NCBI RefSeq assembly: GCF_907163265.1
Contig: NZ_CAJQUM010000001.1
Coordinates: forward strand, 1,488,001-1,552,000
Source of the DNA: Georgfuchsia toluolica
Lineage (GTDB): Bacteria > Pseudomonadota > Gammaproteobacteria > Burkholderiales > Rhodocyclaceae
DNA: 64,000 bases
Reading direction: 5' to 3'
Part shown: positions 56,581 through 64,000 of the stretch, one piece after another
Numbering within the stretch: the stretch's first letter is position 1
How the letters are laid out: each line of letters begins with the position of its first letter
The notes under the pieces: model-generated
Told to the model about the DNA's origin: nothing
The model's input: only the letters and a program-made list of their open reading frames with translations
The model's database searches: none
Made by a program: the position numbers and the translations under genes

Positions 56581-57477
56581 TCATAGATATTTCCCCACGA
56601 TGTTCATCCGTTTGCGGAAGTTGCCGAGGGCAGCCTTGACGCCGACAGTGACTGCCGTGCTGCTGATGGTAGACCCCGTAATGGCGTAGATGTTTGGATT
56701 CTTCGGCAGCATTTCCTTATATTTCTCCAGCCAGGGACGGAACGGCATGTCGCCGAGTTGCTCCAGCGCAAGCTGCCATTCCTTGGGCATCGGATCCTTG
56801 GTGACGGAAATCTTTTCGATGTCGTCGAAGCTCCTGCCGGCGAACTGGTTCTTGAAGTAGCGCTGCACGATCTCGGCGCCCAGACCGGGATCTTCCTCGT
56901 GCTCGATAATCTCCACGCCCTGTACTGTGAAAGCCGAGTCGATGGCCATGAAAAAACGCACCCAGGTCTTGAAGCCCAGCGTGACGCCCTCGACGACATA
57001 GCCGGCAGGCTGCGACCCCTCAATGCCGACAAAGAAGCGGCCGGCGTACTTGATGTGCTCCGGGTTGGCGGCCTTGACCTGCTTCTTCACCCACTCATCC
57101 TTGACCTCGCCGGCGCTGGCGGCGGCGATATCGCCCGGCACGTCAAGGACAGCAACTTCCTTGCCATCCAGTTCCAGTTGCGCGAGCCTCTTGCCGGTCA
57201 GGTAGATGACCTGCATGTCCTTGCCCTCGCCCGTCAGGTAGCGGCGTACTTCCTGAATCCTGGCCTGCGGAGTCAAGCCGAGCAGGCCGCGGATCATGGT
57301 TTCCTCGCGCATGTGCAGGTTGTGTTCCTTGGCGGGCTGGGTCACGAAATACAAGCCGCCGAGGATCATGGCCGCAACCAGGCACACAACGGTGAGGCCG
57401 GCGGCGATGATTACCATCTCGCGCACGCTGGGCGGCGTCTGGTTTGCTACTTTGGGCTTGTCAGGGATACAGGTCAT
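56581..57477 (-). CDS. rnfG: Rnf flavin-carrying subunit RnfG
   Basis: RnfG of 298 residues, longer than the usual 210-220. An N-terminal anchor (MVIIAAGLTVVCLVAAMILGGLY) precedes a periplasmic FMN-binding domain. The covalent-flavin site near the C-terminus reads ITGSTISSTAVT where the family has SGATxT, so the acceptor would be Ser rather than Thr. The start at 57477 overlaps the rnfD stop by ATGA. ApbE, encoded at the head of the operon, is the expected transferase. Confidence 0.92.
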   Translation of the reverse strand: MTCIPDKPKVANQTPPSVREMVIIAAGLTVVCLVAAMILGGLYFVTQPAKEHNLHMREETMIRGLLGLTPQARIQEVRRYLTGEGKDMQVIYLTGKRLAQLELDGKEVAVLDVPGDIAAASAGEVKDEWVKKQVKAANPEHIKYAGRFFVGIEGSQPAGYVVEGVTLGFKTWVRFFMAIDSAFTVQGVEIIEHEEDPGLGAEIVQRYFKNQFAGRSFDDIEKISVTKDPMPKEWQLALEQLGDMPFRPWLEKYKEMLPKNPNIYAITGSTISSTAVTVGVKAALGNFRKRMNIVGKYL

Positions 57478-58472
57478 GACGGTGCTCCCTCGGCAGCAAG
57501 GCGCTTGGGCCTGAACCAGTCGTTCAGCGCCGGGGTCAGTATGTTCATTAGCATGATTGCATAACAGATGCCTTCTGGGTAGCCGCCCCAGTTGCGGATA
57601 ATGCCGGTGAGCAGACCAATGCCCAGGCCGAAGATGATCTGGCCGCGGGGCATGGTCGGGCTGGTCACGTAATCGGTCGCCATGAAAAAGGCGCCCAGCC
57701 ACAATCCCCCGGACAGCATGTAGAGTCCCGGCGCTGGCGAGAAGGGCGCCATCAACGCGACCCCGGCCAGGATGGAGAGCGGAATGTAAAGTTTGATGAT
57801 GCCCTTCCAAAGCAGGAAGGCCGCGCCCAGAATAATCATCAGTACCGACACTTCGCCGATCGAGCCGGCACGCATGCCAAGGAAGAAGTCCAACCACAGT
57901 TTGCCGCCGTCGGGAATCGCGGCCAGTATCTTTGTCAGCGCCTCCGAGCCGCCAAGCTTGATCTGCGCCAGTAATGTGGCGGAAGAGACGGCGTCGACAT
58001 TGCCCAGTGCCGGCTTCAGCCAGCGCGTGGTCATCTCCACCGGAAAGGTCGCCATCATCATGGCGCGCCCCACCAGCGCGACGTTGAAGATGTTGTAGCC
58101 AAGTCCGCCGAATATTCCCTTGGTGAAAATCAGCGCCAGCATTCCGCCGATAAACGGCATCCATATCGATATCCCCGGCGGCAGGGTGAAGGCCAGCAAC
58201 AGGCCGGAACACACCGCCGAGCCGTCAGCGATGGTCGAAGCGGTCTTGGCAATGCGGCAGACGGCATACTCGGCAACAACGCAGCCGAGGATCGCGGACA
58301 GGGTGATGGCGAGCACCGCCCAGCCAAATACCGCCCAGGCCCAGAGCAACGCCGGCAACAGCGACAGGTTGACCGTCCACATGATTTGGGCGGTCGAACG
58401 GCCGGAGAATATATGCGGGCCGCTGGACAGATGCAGGGTTGGAGAAGATTCGCTCACTGGGGTTTCGCTCAC
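57474..58472 (-). CDS. rnfD: Rnf membrane subunit RnfD
   Basis: RnfD of 332 residues with about nine membrane segments. HLSSGPHIFSGRSTAQIMW opens it, and GGLGYNIFNVALVGRAMM, VDAVSSATLLAQIK (the FMN attachment region) and ATDYVTSPTMPRGQIIFGLGIGLLTGIIRNWGGYPEG follow. The start is GTG at 58472, overlapping the rnfC stop (GTGA). A perfect 15-base duplication places a second in-frame GTG five codons downstream. Confidence 0.94.
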   Translation of the reverse strand: MSETPVSESSPTLHLSSGPHIFSGRSTAQIMWTVNLSLLPALLWAWAVFGWAVLAITLSAILGCVVAEYAVCRIAKTASTIADGSAVCSGLLLAFTLPPGISIWMPFIGGMLALIFTKGIFGGLGYNIFNVALVGRAMMMATFPVEMTTRWLKPALGNVDAVSSATLLAQIKLGGSEALTKILAAIPDGGKLWLDFFLGMRAGSIGEVSVLMIILGAAFLLWKGIIKLYIPLSILAGVALMAPFSPAPGLYMLSGGLWLGAFFMATDYVTSPTMPRGQIIFGLGIGLLTGIIRNWGGYPEGICYAIMLMNILTPALNDWFRPKRLAAEGAPS

Positions 58473-58479
58473 TGGGGTT
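58455..58479. repeat. 15-base tandem duplication at the rnfC/rnfD junction
   Basis: cactggggtttcgct at 58455-58469 is followed by cactggggttt at 58470. It duplicates the GTG start context of rnfD, encoding SETPV twice and sitting on the rnfC stop. Confidence 0.85.
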
Positions 58480-59836
58480 TCCTCTCATGGCGACGATAGG
58501 CAGCCTTGGCCACCTGCATGAATTGCACCAAGGGGCGGTGGGAGGGGCAACTGTAAGAGCAGCAGCCGCACTCGAAACATTCCTTCACGCCGAAACGTTC
58601 AGTCTCCAGGGGGCGCCCCACCTCCATGTACTGGGATACGCGATTGGGCTCCAGCCCCATGGGACAGGCGTCCAGGCATTCGCCGCAGGAGATGCAGGGC
58701 TGGTAACTATTGAGATTGGTCTCGGCCTCGGTCAGGAACAGCAGGCCGCTGGTTCCCTTGGTTACCGAAACGCCGAGATCGGCGATGGTGCGTCCCATCA
58801 TCGGGCCGCCGATCAGTATCTTGGCCACGTCGCCGTTGTAGCCGCCACAATGGGCGAGGATATCTTCAACCCGGGTGCCGATCGGTACCCTGAGGTTTTT
58901 CGGGGTCTTGATGCCCAGGCCGGACACAGTCAGTACGCGCTCGATGACCGGCTTCTGATTGCGGATCGCTTCGAGGCATGCATAGGCGGTGGCCACGTTC
59001 TGCACCACCACGCCGACATGCAGCGGCAACCCCCCCTTGGGTACGATGCGGCCGGTCAGCGCCTGCACGAGCTGCTTCTCGGAACCCTGCGGATAACGGG
59101 TCTGCGTCACCACCACGGTCATCTTGACCGGTGGATCCATCTTGTCCAGGCCCAGTTCGGCGATGGTCTGGCGCATCTTTTCGGCCGCCGGCTGCTTGTT
59201 GTCCTCTATGCCGATGACACATTTGGAGACGCCGATGATCTTGGCGATCAGCCAGGAGCCGAGCACGACCCTGTCGCTTTCCTCCAGCATCAAGCGGTAG
59301 TCGCAAGTGAGATAGGGTTCGCACTCCGAGCCGTTGATGACCAGGGTGTCGACCTTGGCATCCTTGGGCAAAGTCAGCTTGCGATAGGTGGGGAAGGCCG
59401 CGCCACCAAGACCCACCACACCGGCGTCGCGGATGCGTTCGAGCATCTGCGCAACGGGTAGCGCTTGCCAGTTGGCCTGCTCGGCGAAGTCAGGATCGCC
59501 ATCGCCCGGTTTGGCGAGAATGGAGATGACAGTGTCGTAGACCAGCGACGCATGGGGGCCGGTTTGCACGCTCTTGACGATGCCGGTGAACGGCGCATGC
59601 ACCGAAACCCCGCCGCCGGGCACGGTCGCGATGACATCGCCGCGTTTCACCATTTGCGCCTTGGCCACCAGCGGTTCCGCCGCCGGGCCAAGAGCCTGAC
59701 TCACCGGCAGGTACACCGTGGTCGGAGTGAAGGTCTCGATTGCCAGGTTCTCGGTGATTTCCTTATGTTCGTCGGGATGGATGCCGCCGCGCGAGAAGGT
59801 CGGAAGATCTGATTTATGCAGGCTAAAAAAGCTCAT
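58469..59836 (-). CDS. rnfC: Rnf complex soluble subunit RnfC
   Basis: RnfC of 455 residues, the NADH- and FMN-binding peripheral subunit. GGIHPDEHKEIT is the family opening. GVVGLGGAAFPTYRKL, INGSECEPYLTCDYRLMLE, GGPMMGRTIADL and the two cluster sets CISCGECLDACPMGLEP and CFECGCCSYSCPSHRPLVQ are present. It lacks the long repetitive tail found in E. coli RsxC. It follows apbE by 11 bases. Confidence 0.95.
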   Translation of the reverse strand: MSFFSLHKSDLPTFSRGGIHPDEHKEITENLAIETFTPTTVYLPVSQALGPAAEPLVAKAQMVKRGDVIATVPGGGVSVHAPFTGIVKSVQTGPHASLVYDTVISILAKPGDGDPDFAEQANWQALPVAQMLERIRDAGVVGLGGAAFPTYRKLTLPKDAKVDTLVINGSECEPYLTCDYRLMLEESDRVVLGSWLIAKIIGVSKCVIGIEDNKQPAAEKMRQTIAELGLDKMDPPVKMTVVVTQTRYPQGSEKQLVQALTGRIVPKGGLPLHVGVVVQNVATAYACLEAIRNQKPVIERVLTVSGLGIKTPKNLRVPIGTRVEDILAHCGGYNGDVAKILIGGPMMGRTIADLGVSVTKGTSGLLFLTEAETNLNSYQPCISCGECLDACPMGLEPNRVSQYMEVGRPLETERFGVKECFECGCCSYSCPSHRPLVQFMQVAKAAYRRHERKPQ

Positions 59837-59847
59837 CCGTCTGTACC

Positions 59848-60846
59848 TCAGGCCTTCACTGTGGCAACGACACCTTGCGGCGTAACGAATATCGCCTGTT
59901 CACCGCCGCCGGCCTTGAGAATCGCCTGACGCTTGTCGACCGGGGCCATCAGCATGGTGGCGGACAGGCCGTCGGCGGCAAAACCGGATTTGGCTACCAC
60001 CGAGACGCTGAACATGGCCGGCGCCGTCCCGCCGGTGCGCGTGTTGAAGATGTGAGTGAAGCGTCCCGCCTTGTCGAGAACGGTGCCGTAGCCACCGGAG
60101 GTGGAGACACATCTATCGACCACGTCGAGACTGGTGATCGTCTCGGTCCGGGCAACCGGATTGGCTATGCCGATGCGCCAGGCCGAACCATCGGGCTTGG
60201 CTGAAAAGACACGCGGCTCGCCCATGTCCACCAGCATGCGATCGAAGCCGTGTGCGCGCAATTGGTCGGCGACACGGTCGGTAATGTAGCCTTGGGCGCC
60301 GGCGTTCAAAGTCAGGCCCATGCCGGGACGAGCGAAGGCGATACGGCTGGAGGCGCGATCCACCTCGACCTGGCGCCAATCAACCAATGCCAGGGCCGCG
60401 GCAAGCTCGCGCGCCGATGGTCCATCCGGGTCGGGGTTGGCGGCAGCAAAATGGTTGGAATAGAGATTCCAAAGCGGCTGCACGGTCGGATCGTAAATGC
60501 CGTCGCTGATCTTTGCCAGGGATAGCCCACGCTCCAGCATGGTCATCAGGTCAGCCGGGGCATTATCGAGTTTGCCTTGATGATTGAGCCGGGAAATCGC
60601 GCTATCTGGGCGATATATGCTGAAGATCGCTTCCTGACGGCGCAATTCAGCCAGTGCCGCGGCAATGGCTTGTTGCGCGACAGCCTCGTTGGCGTGGTAG
60701 AGCTGGATCGAGGCCGGCCCTCCGAGGGCTGTGCCCTCCCATTGCGCCAACTGGGCCTTGGCCCTGCCCGCTTTTAGCAGTAAGGGCAGGCCGGCGGCAG
60801 CGGCGGCGAAAGTGATGAAGCGGCGGCGGGACACGGCGACGGGCAT
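59848..60846 (-). CDS. apbE: FAD:protein FMN transferase (Tat-exported)
   Basis: ApbE of 332 residues, attaching FMN to RnfG and RnfD from FAD outside the membrane. The start at 60846 follows gagg and gives a twin-arginine signal (VSRRRFITFAAAAAG). FSIYRPDSAISRLN, DPTVQPLWNLY and TLNAGAQGYITDRVADQL with DMGEPRVFS are family motifs. Tat export suits a folded flavin enzyme. It is first in the rnf operon, which supports its role as the dedicated flavin transferase. The promoter should lie in the AT-rich 60892-61060. Confidence 0.93.
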   Translation of the reverse strand: MPVAVSRRRFITFAAAAAGLPLLLKAGRAKAQLAQWEGTALGGPASIQLYHANEAVAQQAIAAALAELRRQEAIFSIYRPDSAISRLNHQGKLDNAPADLMTMLERGLSLAKISDGIYDPTVQPLWNLYSNHFAAANPDPDGPSARELAAALALVDWRQVEVDRASSRIAFARPGMGLTLNAGAQGYITDRVADQLRAHGFDRMLVDMGEPRVFSAKPDGSAWRIGIANPVARTETITSLDVVDRCVSTSGGYGTVLDKAGRFTHIFNTRTGGTAPAMFSVSVVAKSGFAADGLSATMLMAPVDKRQAILKAGGGEQAIFVTPQGVVATVKA

Positions 60847-61122
60847 GATAGCAACCTCAAGAGGATTGTTTTTGGTCTGACAAAATTGCATGACTTCATT
60901 TAATAAACACTGCGGCTCAATAAAGTTTTTTTGCCTTCTGTTCTCTTTTTTTAGTTTTCAAGCCGGGCAGGATTATGCTGCCAATTTTTCCTCGTATATT
61001 GTTCTAGATCATATATTGGGGAAATTACTTGATGAAATACCTGCATAAAGACAAAGGGTAAAGCTCCCCCTGTCGCGTGAGCATTGAACACGAGTGCCTA
61101 CTACTCGGCCCACCTGGTGGCG
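60847..61122. promoter_or_regulatory. AT-rich promoter region upstream of apbE-rnf
   Basis: Markedly AT-rich (runs of t near 60927 and 60948, atatattg near 61011). This is the only plausible place for the apbE-rnf promoter on the minus strand. No FNR palindrome was found. Confidence 0.5.
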
Positions 61123-61533
61123 TCAGAGGATCGAGACAAATCTCATCTGTCGCAACAGCCTGAAAAAAAGGAACCGCAGGCTGTGCCTATCGTCACTATC
61201 ACCGTCCAATTCTACAATCCGCATTCCCATGCCCCGCAACATCTTGAACGGATGCGCACCGCATTGCGGACAACAATCGTACGTCGTTTCCTTCGCTACG
61301 CTCGCGCCGCAGGACGGACATACGCCCGCACCGTCGATGTCGTGTATCTCCAATCCAGCCCCGTCAAGGCAAGACTCGCGCGCCGCAAAATCGAATGCAA
61401 CGCAGGGCATCCGGCGCCATGCAGGAGAGCCGGCCTATTTCCATAAATACGGTCTTCACCCGCACAAAGTTCTCGCCCAGCACCGTATCTTCGATAAACT
61501 CACAACGCTTTCGACCAAACAGAGTTCGTGCAT
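61123..61533 (-). pseudogene. hypA: hypA remnant with two compensating frameshifts
   Basis: Nickel-insertion protein HypA, split across two frames. The start MHELCLVESVV (61533) is followed one base short by EFIEDTVLGENFVRVKTVFMEIGRL. After ...MAPDALR, the frame returns to the first as AFDFAARESCLDGAGLEI. The lesions lie near 61499-61503 (one G lost) and 61398-61402 (two bases lost, or one gained). They restore the original frame together. The zinc finger (CPSCG and CCPQCG) and the MHE nickel motif are intact. The tail after VELDGD runs about 22 residues past the usual end. Either a pseudogene or two assembly errors. Confidence 0.85.
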
Positions 61534-61576
61534 GGGTGAAATCCTTGCCGGCAGACGGCATTACCTTCGTAGCGTC

Positions 61577-62929
61577 TCATTGTGAAGGCGCAACGCGGAT
61601 TTCCTTGCCGACGAGTCCGTAGCCATAGATGGGGTCCTTGCCGGGAGGCCCCAAATCGGTTGCGCCACGAACAAGCTGCGCCAGCGCCTGCCGTGCCGTT
61701 GTATGCCCAGGCTCGTCGATCAGGAGCGCAAGCAGCCCCGCCACCACGGGTGCGGCAAACGAAGTACCGCGAACGCTGGCATACCCATGTGGTATATTCG
61801 CTGCCACCATGTCGGCACCTGGAGCGGCGAAGGCTACCTGCGGCCCGCGTGCCGCTTCAGGCAGCACCAACCCTGCCGCACCGACCGCCGTGACCCCGAT
61901 GACACCCGGATACGACGCGGGATAGAGCGGAGCCGCCGCCGGACCGTCATTGCCTACCGCGGCCACGATGAGATGCCCGCGCGCAATCATGCTGGCGACG
62001 ATGCGTTCGAGGATTCGATTGGGCGGCCCGACCAGGCTGACATTGATGACCGGGACATGTTGGCCCGCCAACCATGAGAATGCATTGGCAATCGCATCGA
62101 CTGATCCGCCCGTGGGTTCAGCGCAGTAGACGTCGGCGGCATAAAGTTCCGCCCCCGGCGCGGCGCCGTGAAATCGCGCCGCCCTGCCCACCATGATCGA
62201 GGCGACTGCCGTGCCATGCGCGCTGACTACCGTGCGCCCGCGGCAACCGTCGCGCTGAATGCGAGCCACCCTCAATGCATCGACGTTGCCATCGACACCG
62301 CCATCGATGAGGCCAATTCTGCGGTACAAATTGGCTGTAGCGGCCTGCGGCGCGGCGGTCGGCGCGGTAGCGGCGCCCCTGCCTGCCAGCGTGGTCAGCC
62401 CGCCTTCGCCATAAAGATGATTGAAGTCGAACGCGTCGTCCGGCGCCAGTTCGCGCAAACGCTTGAGTCCGTCCAATGTGGATACGCCCTCCTTCGGGCG
62501 CAACACGACGGTGCCCGCGTCGAGTTCCGGCAGCGCGCGCTGCCGGATTATGTTGAAGCCTTCCGCTCGCGCCTTTTCGAGCAGGGCGGAAGATGGCAGG
62601 TAAGCCACGATCTCGTTGCGGATCACCGGATTGCCGTTGGGATCGGGTTCCAGCCTGCCGCCATACCGGCGCAGGAGATCGCTATTTTTGCGCAGCCGCG
62701 AGCCCTGCAAGTCGAGTCGCTCCAGGCCGGTCGTGGCTCGGGACGATGCCGGGCCGATGTCCGACGGGACGTTAAGCGGCAGCGTCGGCATCTGCAAGGG
62801 GGGTAAATGCAGTTGCGCACGCGCAGAGCCTGCCGCCAGCAAGCAGGCAAGCAGCATCCAGCGCGCCGCCGCGCGTGCCGAGGAAGTGCCGGACGTTTCG
62901 GCGGAGGATGCGAGACGGTGTGTTCTCAT
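61577..62929 (-). CDS. Secreted subtilisin-like serine protease (S8)
   Basis: Subtilase of 450 residues. A signal sequence (WMLLACLLAAGSARA) leads to a propeptide-like region, and the catalytic domain starts near residue 210. The triad is Asp in IGLIDGGVD, His in SAHGTAVASI and Ser in RGTSFAAPVVAG. Oxyanion Asn is in AAVGNDG. The start at 62929 (MRTHRL) is chosen for signal length; ATG at 62956 is an alternative. Neither has a good ribosome binding site. It is divergent from an ECF sigma factor gene 90 bases away, so it may belong to that regulon. Confidence 0.9.
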   Translation of the reverse strand: MRTHRLASSAETSGTSSARAAARWMLLACLLAAGSARAQLHLPPLQMPTLPLNVPSDIGPASSRATTGLERLDLQGSRLRKNSDLLRRYGGRLEPDPNGNPVIRNEIVAYLPSSALLEKARAEGFNIIRQRALPELDAGTVVLRPKEGVSTLDGLKRLRELAPDDAFDFNHLYGEGGLTTLAGRGAATAPTAAPQAATANLYRRIGLIDGGVDGNVDALRVARIQRDGCRGRTVVSAHGTAVASIMVGRAARFHGAAPGAELYAADVYCAEPTGGSVDAIANAFSWLAGQHVPVINVSLVGPPNRILERIVASMIARGHLIVAAVGNDGPAAAPLYPASYPGVIGVTAVGAAGLVLPEAARGPQVAFAAPGADMVAANIPHGYASVRGTSFAAPVVAGLLALLIDEPGHTTARQALAQLVRGATDLGPPGKDPIYGYGLVGKEIRVAPSQ

Positions 62930-62980
62930 GCCGGAAGAGCAGATAATGATGTCCATATATACGCCAAACGAACGGGCCAT

Positions 62981-63008
62981 GGAAGAAAATCCCTGTGTGA
63001 TTCGTTTT
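62981..63008 (+). promoter_or_regulatory. Possible ECF-type promoter before the sigma gene
   Basis: ggaagaa (62981) and cgttttat (63003), 15 bases apart, resemble the GGAAC/CGTT elements of ECF promoters. A start near 63010 would leave almost no leader before the ATG at 63020, consistent with the missing ribosome binding site. Confidence 0.35.
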
Positions 63009-63019
63009 ATCGTTAACAC

Positions 63020-63535
63020 ATGAAAGATACGGTCGAAGACCCGCGTGCCGATATCGCCGGATTGTTGCCACGGCTGCGGCGGTTCGCACGCGTGCTCACC
63101 CGCAACCGCGAGGATGCGGATGATCTGGTTCAGGTGGCCGTCGAGCGCGCCTTGAGGCGCACCGATCAATGGCAGCCGGGGTCGCGGCTGGACAGCTGGA
63201 TTTTCAGGATAATGAAAAATGCATGGATCGATGAAGTGCGAACGCGGGCAAGACGCAACAGGGTTTTCTCCCACGAGGAAGAAGGCGAGCATATCGACGT
63301 GTCGTACAACGAGCAGCATATCAATGCGATGGCGGTACGCAAGGCGATGGAACAACTGAGCGACGATCACCGCCTGGCCATCGGTCTGGTCCTGGTGGAA
63401 GGACTTCCATACAAGGAAGCGGCCGAGGTGTTGAACATTCCGGTCGGCACCTTGACCAGCCGCCTTTCGCGCGGCCGCGAAATCTTGCAGGCGATTCTTT
63501 CCGGCGGAGAGACGCGCCATGAGGGGCTGCCATGA
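63020..63535 (+). CDS. ECF-family RNA polymerase sigma factor
   Basis: Sigma-70 factor of 171 residues with only regions 2 and 4. Region 2 includes DADDLVQVAVERALRR and DSWIFRIMKNAWIDEVR. Region 4 includes LSDDHRLAIGLVLVEGLPYKEAAEVLNIPVGTLTSRLSRGREIL. The stop overlaps the ATG of a downstream membrane protein that fits an anti-sigma factor. The divergent subtilase is a possible target. Confidence 0.93.
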   Translation: MKDTVEDPRADIAGLLPRLRRFARVLTRNREDADDLVQVAVERALRRTDQWQPGSRLDSWIFRIMKNAWIDEVRTRARRNRVFSHEEEGEHIDVSYNEQHINAMAVRKAMEQLSDDHRLAIGLVLVEGLPYKEAAEVLNIPVGTLTSRLSRGREILQAILSGGETRHEGLP

Positions 63536-64000
63536 AATTCTCCGAAGAAACCCTGATGGCCTATGTGGATCAGCAACTGGACGCCGATACACGCGCGGCT
63601 GTCGAGGCCGCGATGGCCATGGATTCTGAGCTTGCGCGTCGCGTCGCACGTCATGTGGCGCTGGCCGGCAACATCCGCGCGGCCTTTGATCCGGTGCTGC
63701 GCGAAACAGTGCCGGTACGCCTGCTGAACGCTGTCGCAGCAAGCGCGGAGCACGGCGCGGCCGAGGTTATCGACCTCGCGCAGCAGCGCCAGGCGCAACG
63801 CAGCCGGCCGGTATGGCGCTGGTCGTGGCCGCAATGGGGTGCGATTGCGGCAAGTCTGGTGGTGGGCGTCATTGCCGGCCGCTTCAGTGGTCCGGATATC
63901 GAACCGGTGCAATTCGCCATGGCGGACGGCCGCATGGTTGCGCGCGGCACACTGGAACATGCCTTGTCGGCGCAACTGGAGAGCGCGCAACCGGACAATG
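63532..64000 (+). CDS. Anti-sigma factor-like membrane protein (cut by window end)
   Basis: The frame opens MKFSEETLMAYVDQQLDADTRAAVEAA, the N-terminal zinc-less anti-sigma pattern common beside ECF sigma genes. A hydrophobic segment (WGAIAASLVVGVIAGRF) follows at about residue 103. At least 156 residues are visible before the window ends, so the C-terminus is missing. It overlaps the sigma gene (ATGA), so both are co-translated and this protein should hold the sigma factor inactive at the membrane. Confidence 0.85.
   Translation, partial: MKFSEETLMAYVDQQLDADTRAAVEAAMAMDSELARRVARHVALAGNIRAAFDPVLRETVPVRLLNAVAASAEHGAAEVIDLAQQRQAQRSRPVWRWSWPQWGAIAASLVVGVIAGRFSGPDIEPVQFAMADGRMVARGTLEHALSAQLESAQPDN

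Overview
The window looks like chromosomal DNA of a GC-rich betaproteobacterium. The closest feel is Rhodocyclales or Sterolibacteriaceae-like, but this rests on gene order and protein flavour only. The markers are petABC-sspA-sspB, rpsP-rimM-trmD-rplS, purM divergent from hda followed by pcnB-folK-panBCD, a TauE/SafE-Fnr pair, and an apbE-rnfCDGEAB operon. About 60 genes are supported. I saw no tRNA, rRNA, CRISPR array, transposase, phage gene or replication origin.

Layout. 0.2-3.6 kb: an outer-surface decaheme lipoprotein cytochrome of the OmcA/MtrC family and a secreted ComEA-like helix-hairpin-helix protein. 3.6-6 kb (minus): gspB and exeA, helpers of type II secretion. 6.2-7.5 kb (plus): a lone radical SAM/SPASM protein preceded by a possible 42-residue peptide. 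7.7-11.5 kb (minus): cytochrome bc1 (petABC) with sspA and sspB. 11.7-19.5 kb (minus): a glycogen/alpha-glucan block of two GH57 enzymes, an alpha-glucan phosphorylase and glycogen synthase. 19.6-23.8 kb (minus): an M48 lipoprotein protease, a four-copy 72-bp tandem repeat, the ribosomal/tRNA operon rpsP-rimM-trmD-rplS, and a YihY membrane protein. 24.4-35.6 kb: mostly plus-strand housekeeping (mutL, miaA, hda, pcnB, folK, panBCD), with purM on the minus strand carrying an apparent single-base frameshift.

35.7-47.9 kb: a copper P-type ATPase, a TauE/SafE protein, Fnr with a perfect FNR box just upstream of its best start, a cold-shock protein, ETF-ubiquinone oxidoreductase, an MBL hydrolase, a nitronate-monooxygenase-like protein, a universal stress protein and pyruvate phosphate dikinase. 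48.0-53.7 kb (minus): ald-hypF-hypC-hypD-(HExxH protein)-hypE, a nearly gapless hydrogenase-maturation operon. Its HypF has only the C-terminal half, and it contains an unrecognised zincin-like protein. 54.1-60.8 kb (minus): the Rnf complex with its flavin transferase ApbE. RnfA carries an unusual N-terminal extension. 61.1-61.5 kb: a hypA relic with two compensating frameshifts. 61.6-64 kb: a subtilisin-like secreted protease divergent from an ECF sigma factor and its anti-sigma factor, which is cut by the window end.

Together the genes suggest a facultatively anaerobic, respiring organism. Extracellular electron transfer (decaheme cytochrome), Fnr control, bc1 respiration, Rnf-driven ferredoxin/NADH balancing, electron-transfer flavoprotein oxidation and hydrogenase maturation are all represented, along with glycogen storage. 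No hydrogenase structural gene and no hypB lie inside the window. The frameshifts in purM and hypA sit at or beside short runs, so assembly error must be excluded before calling either gene broken.
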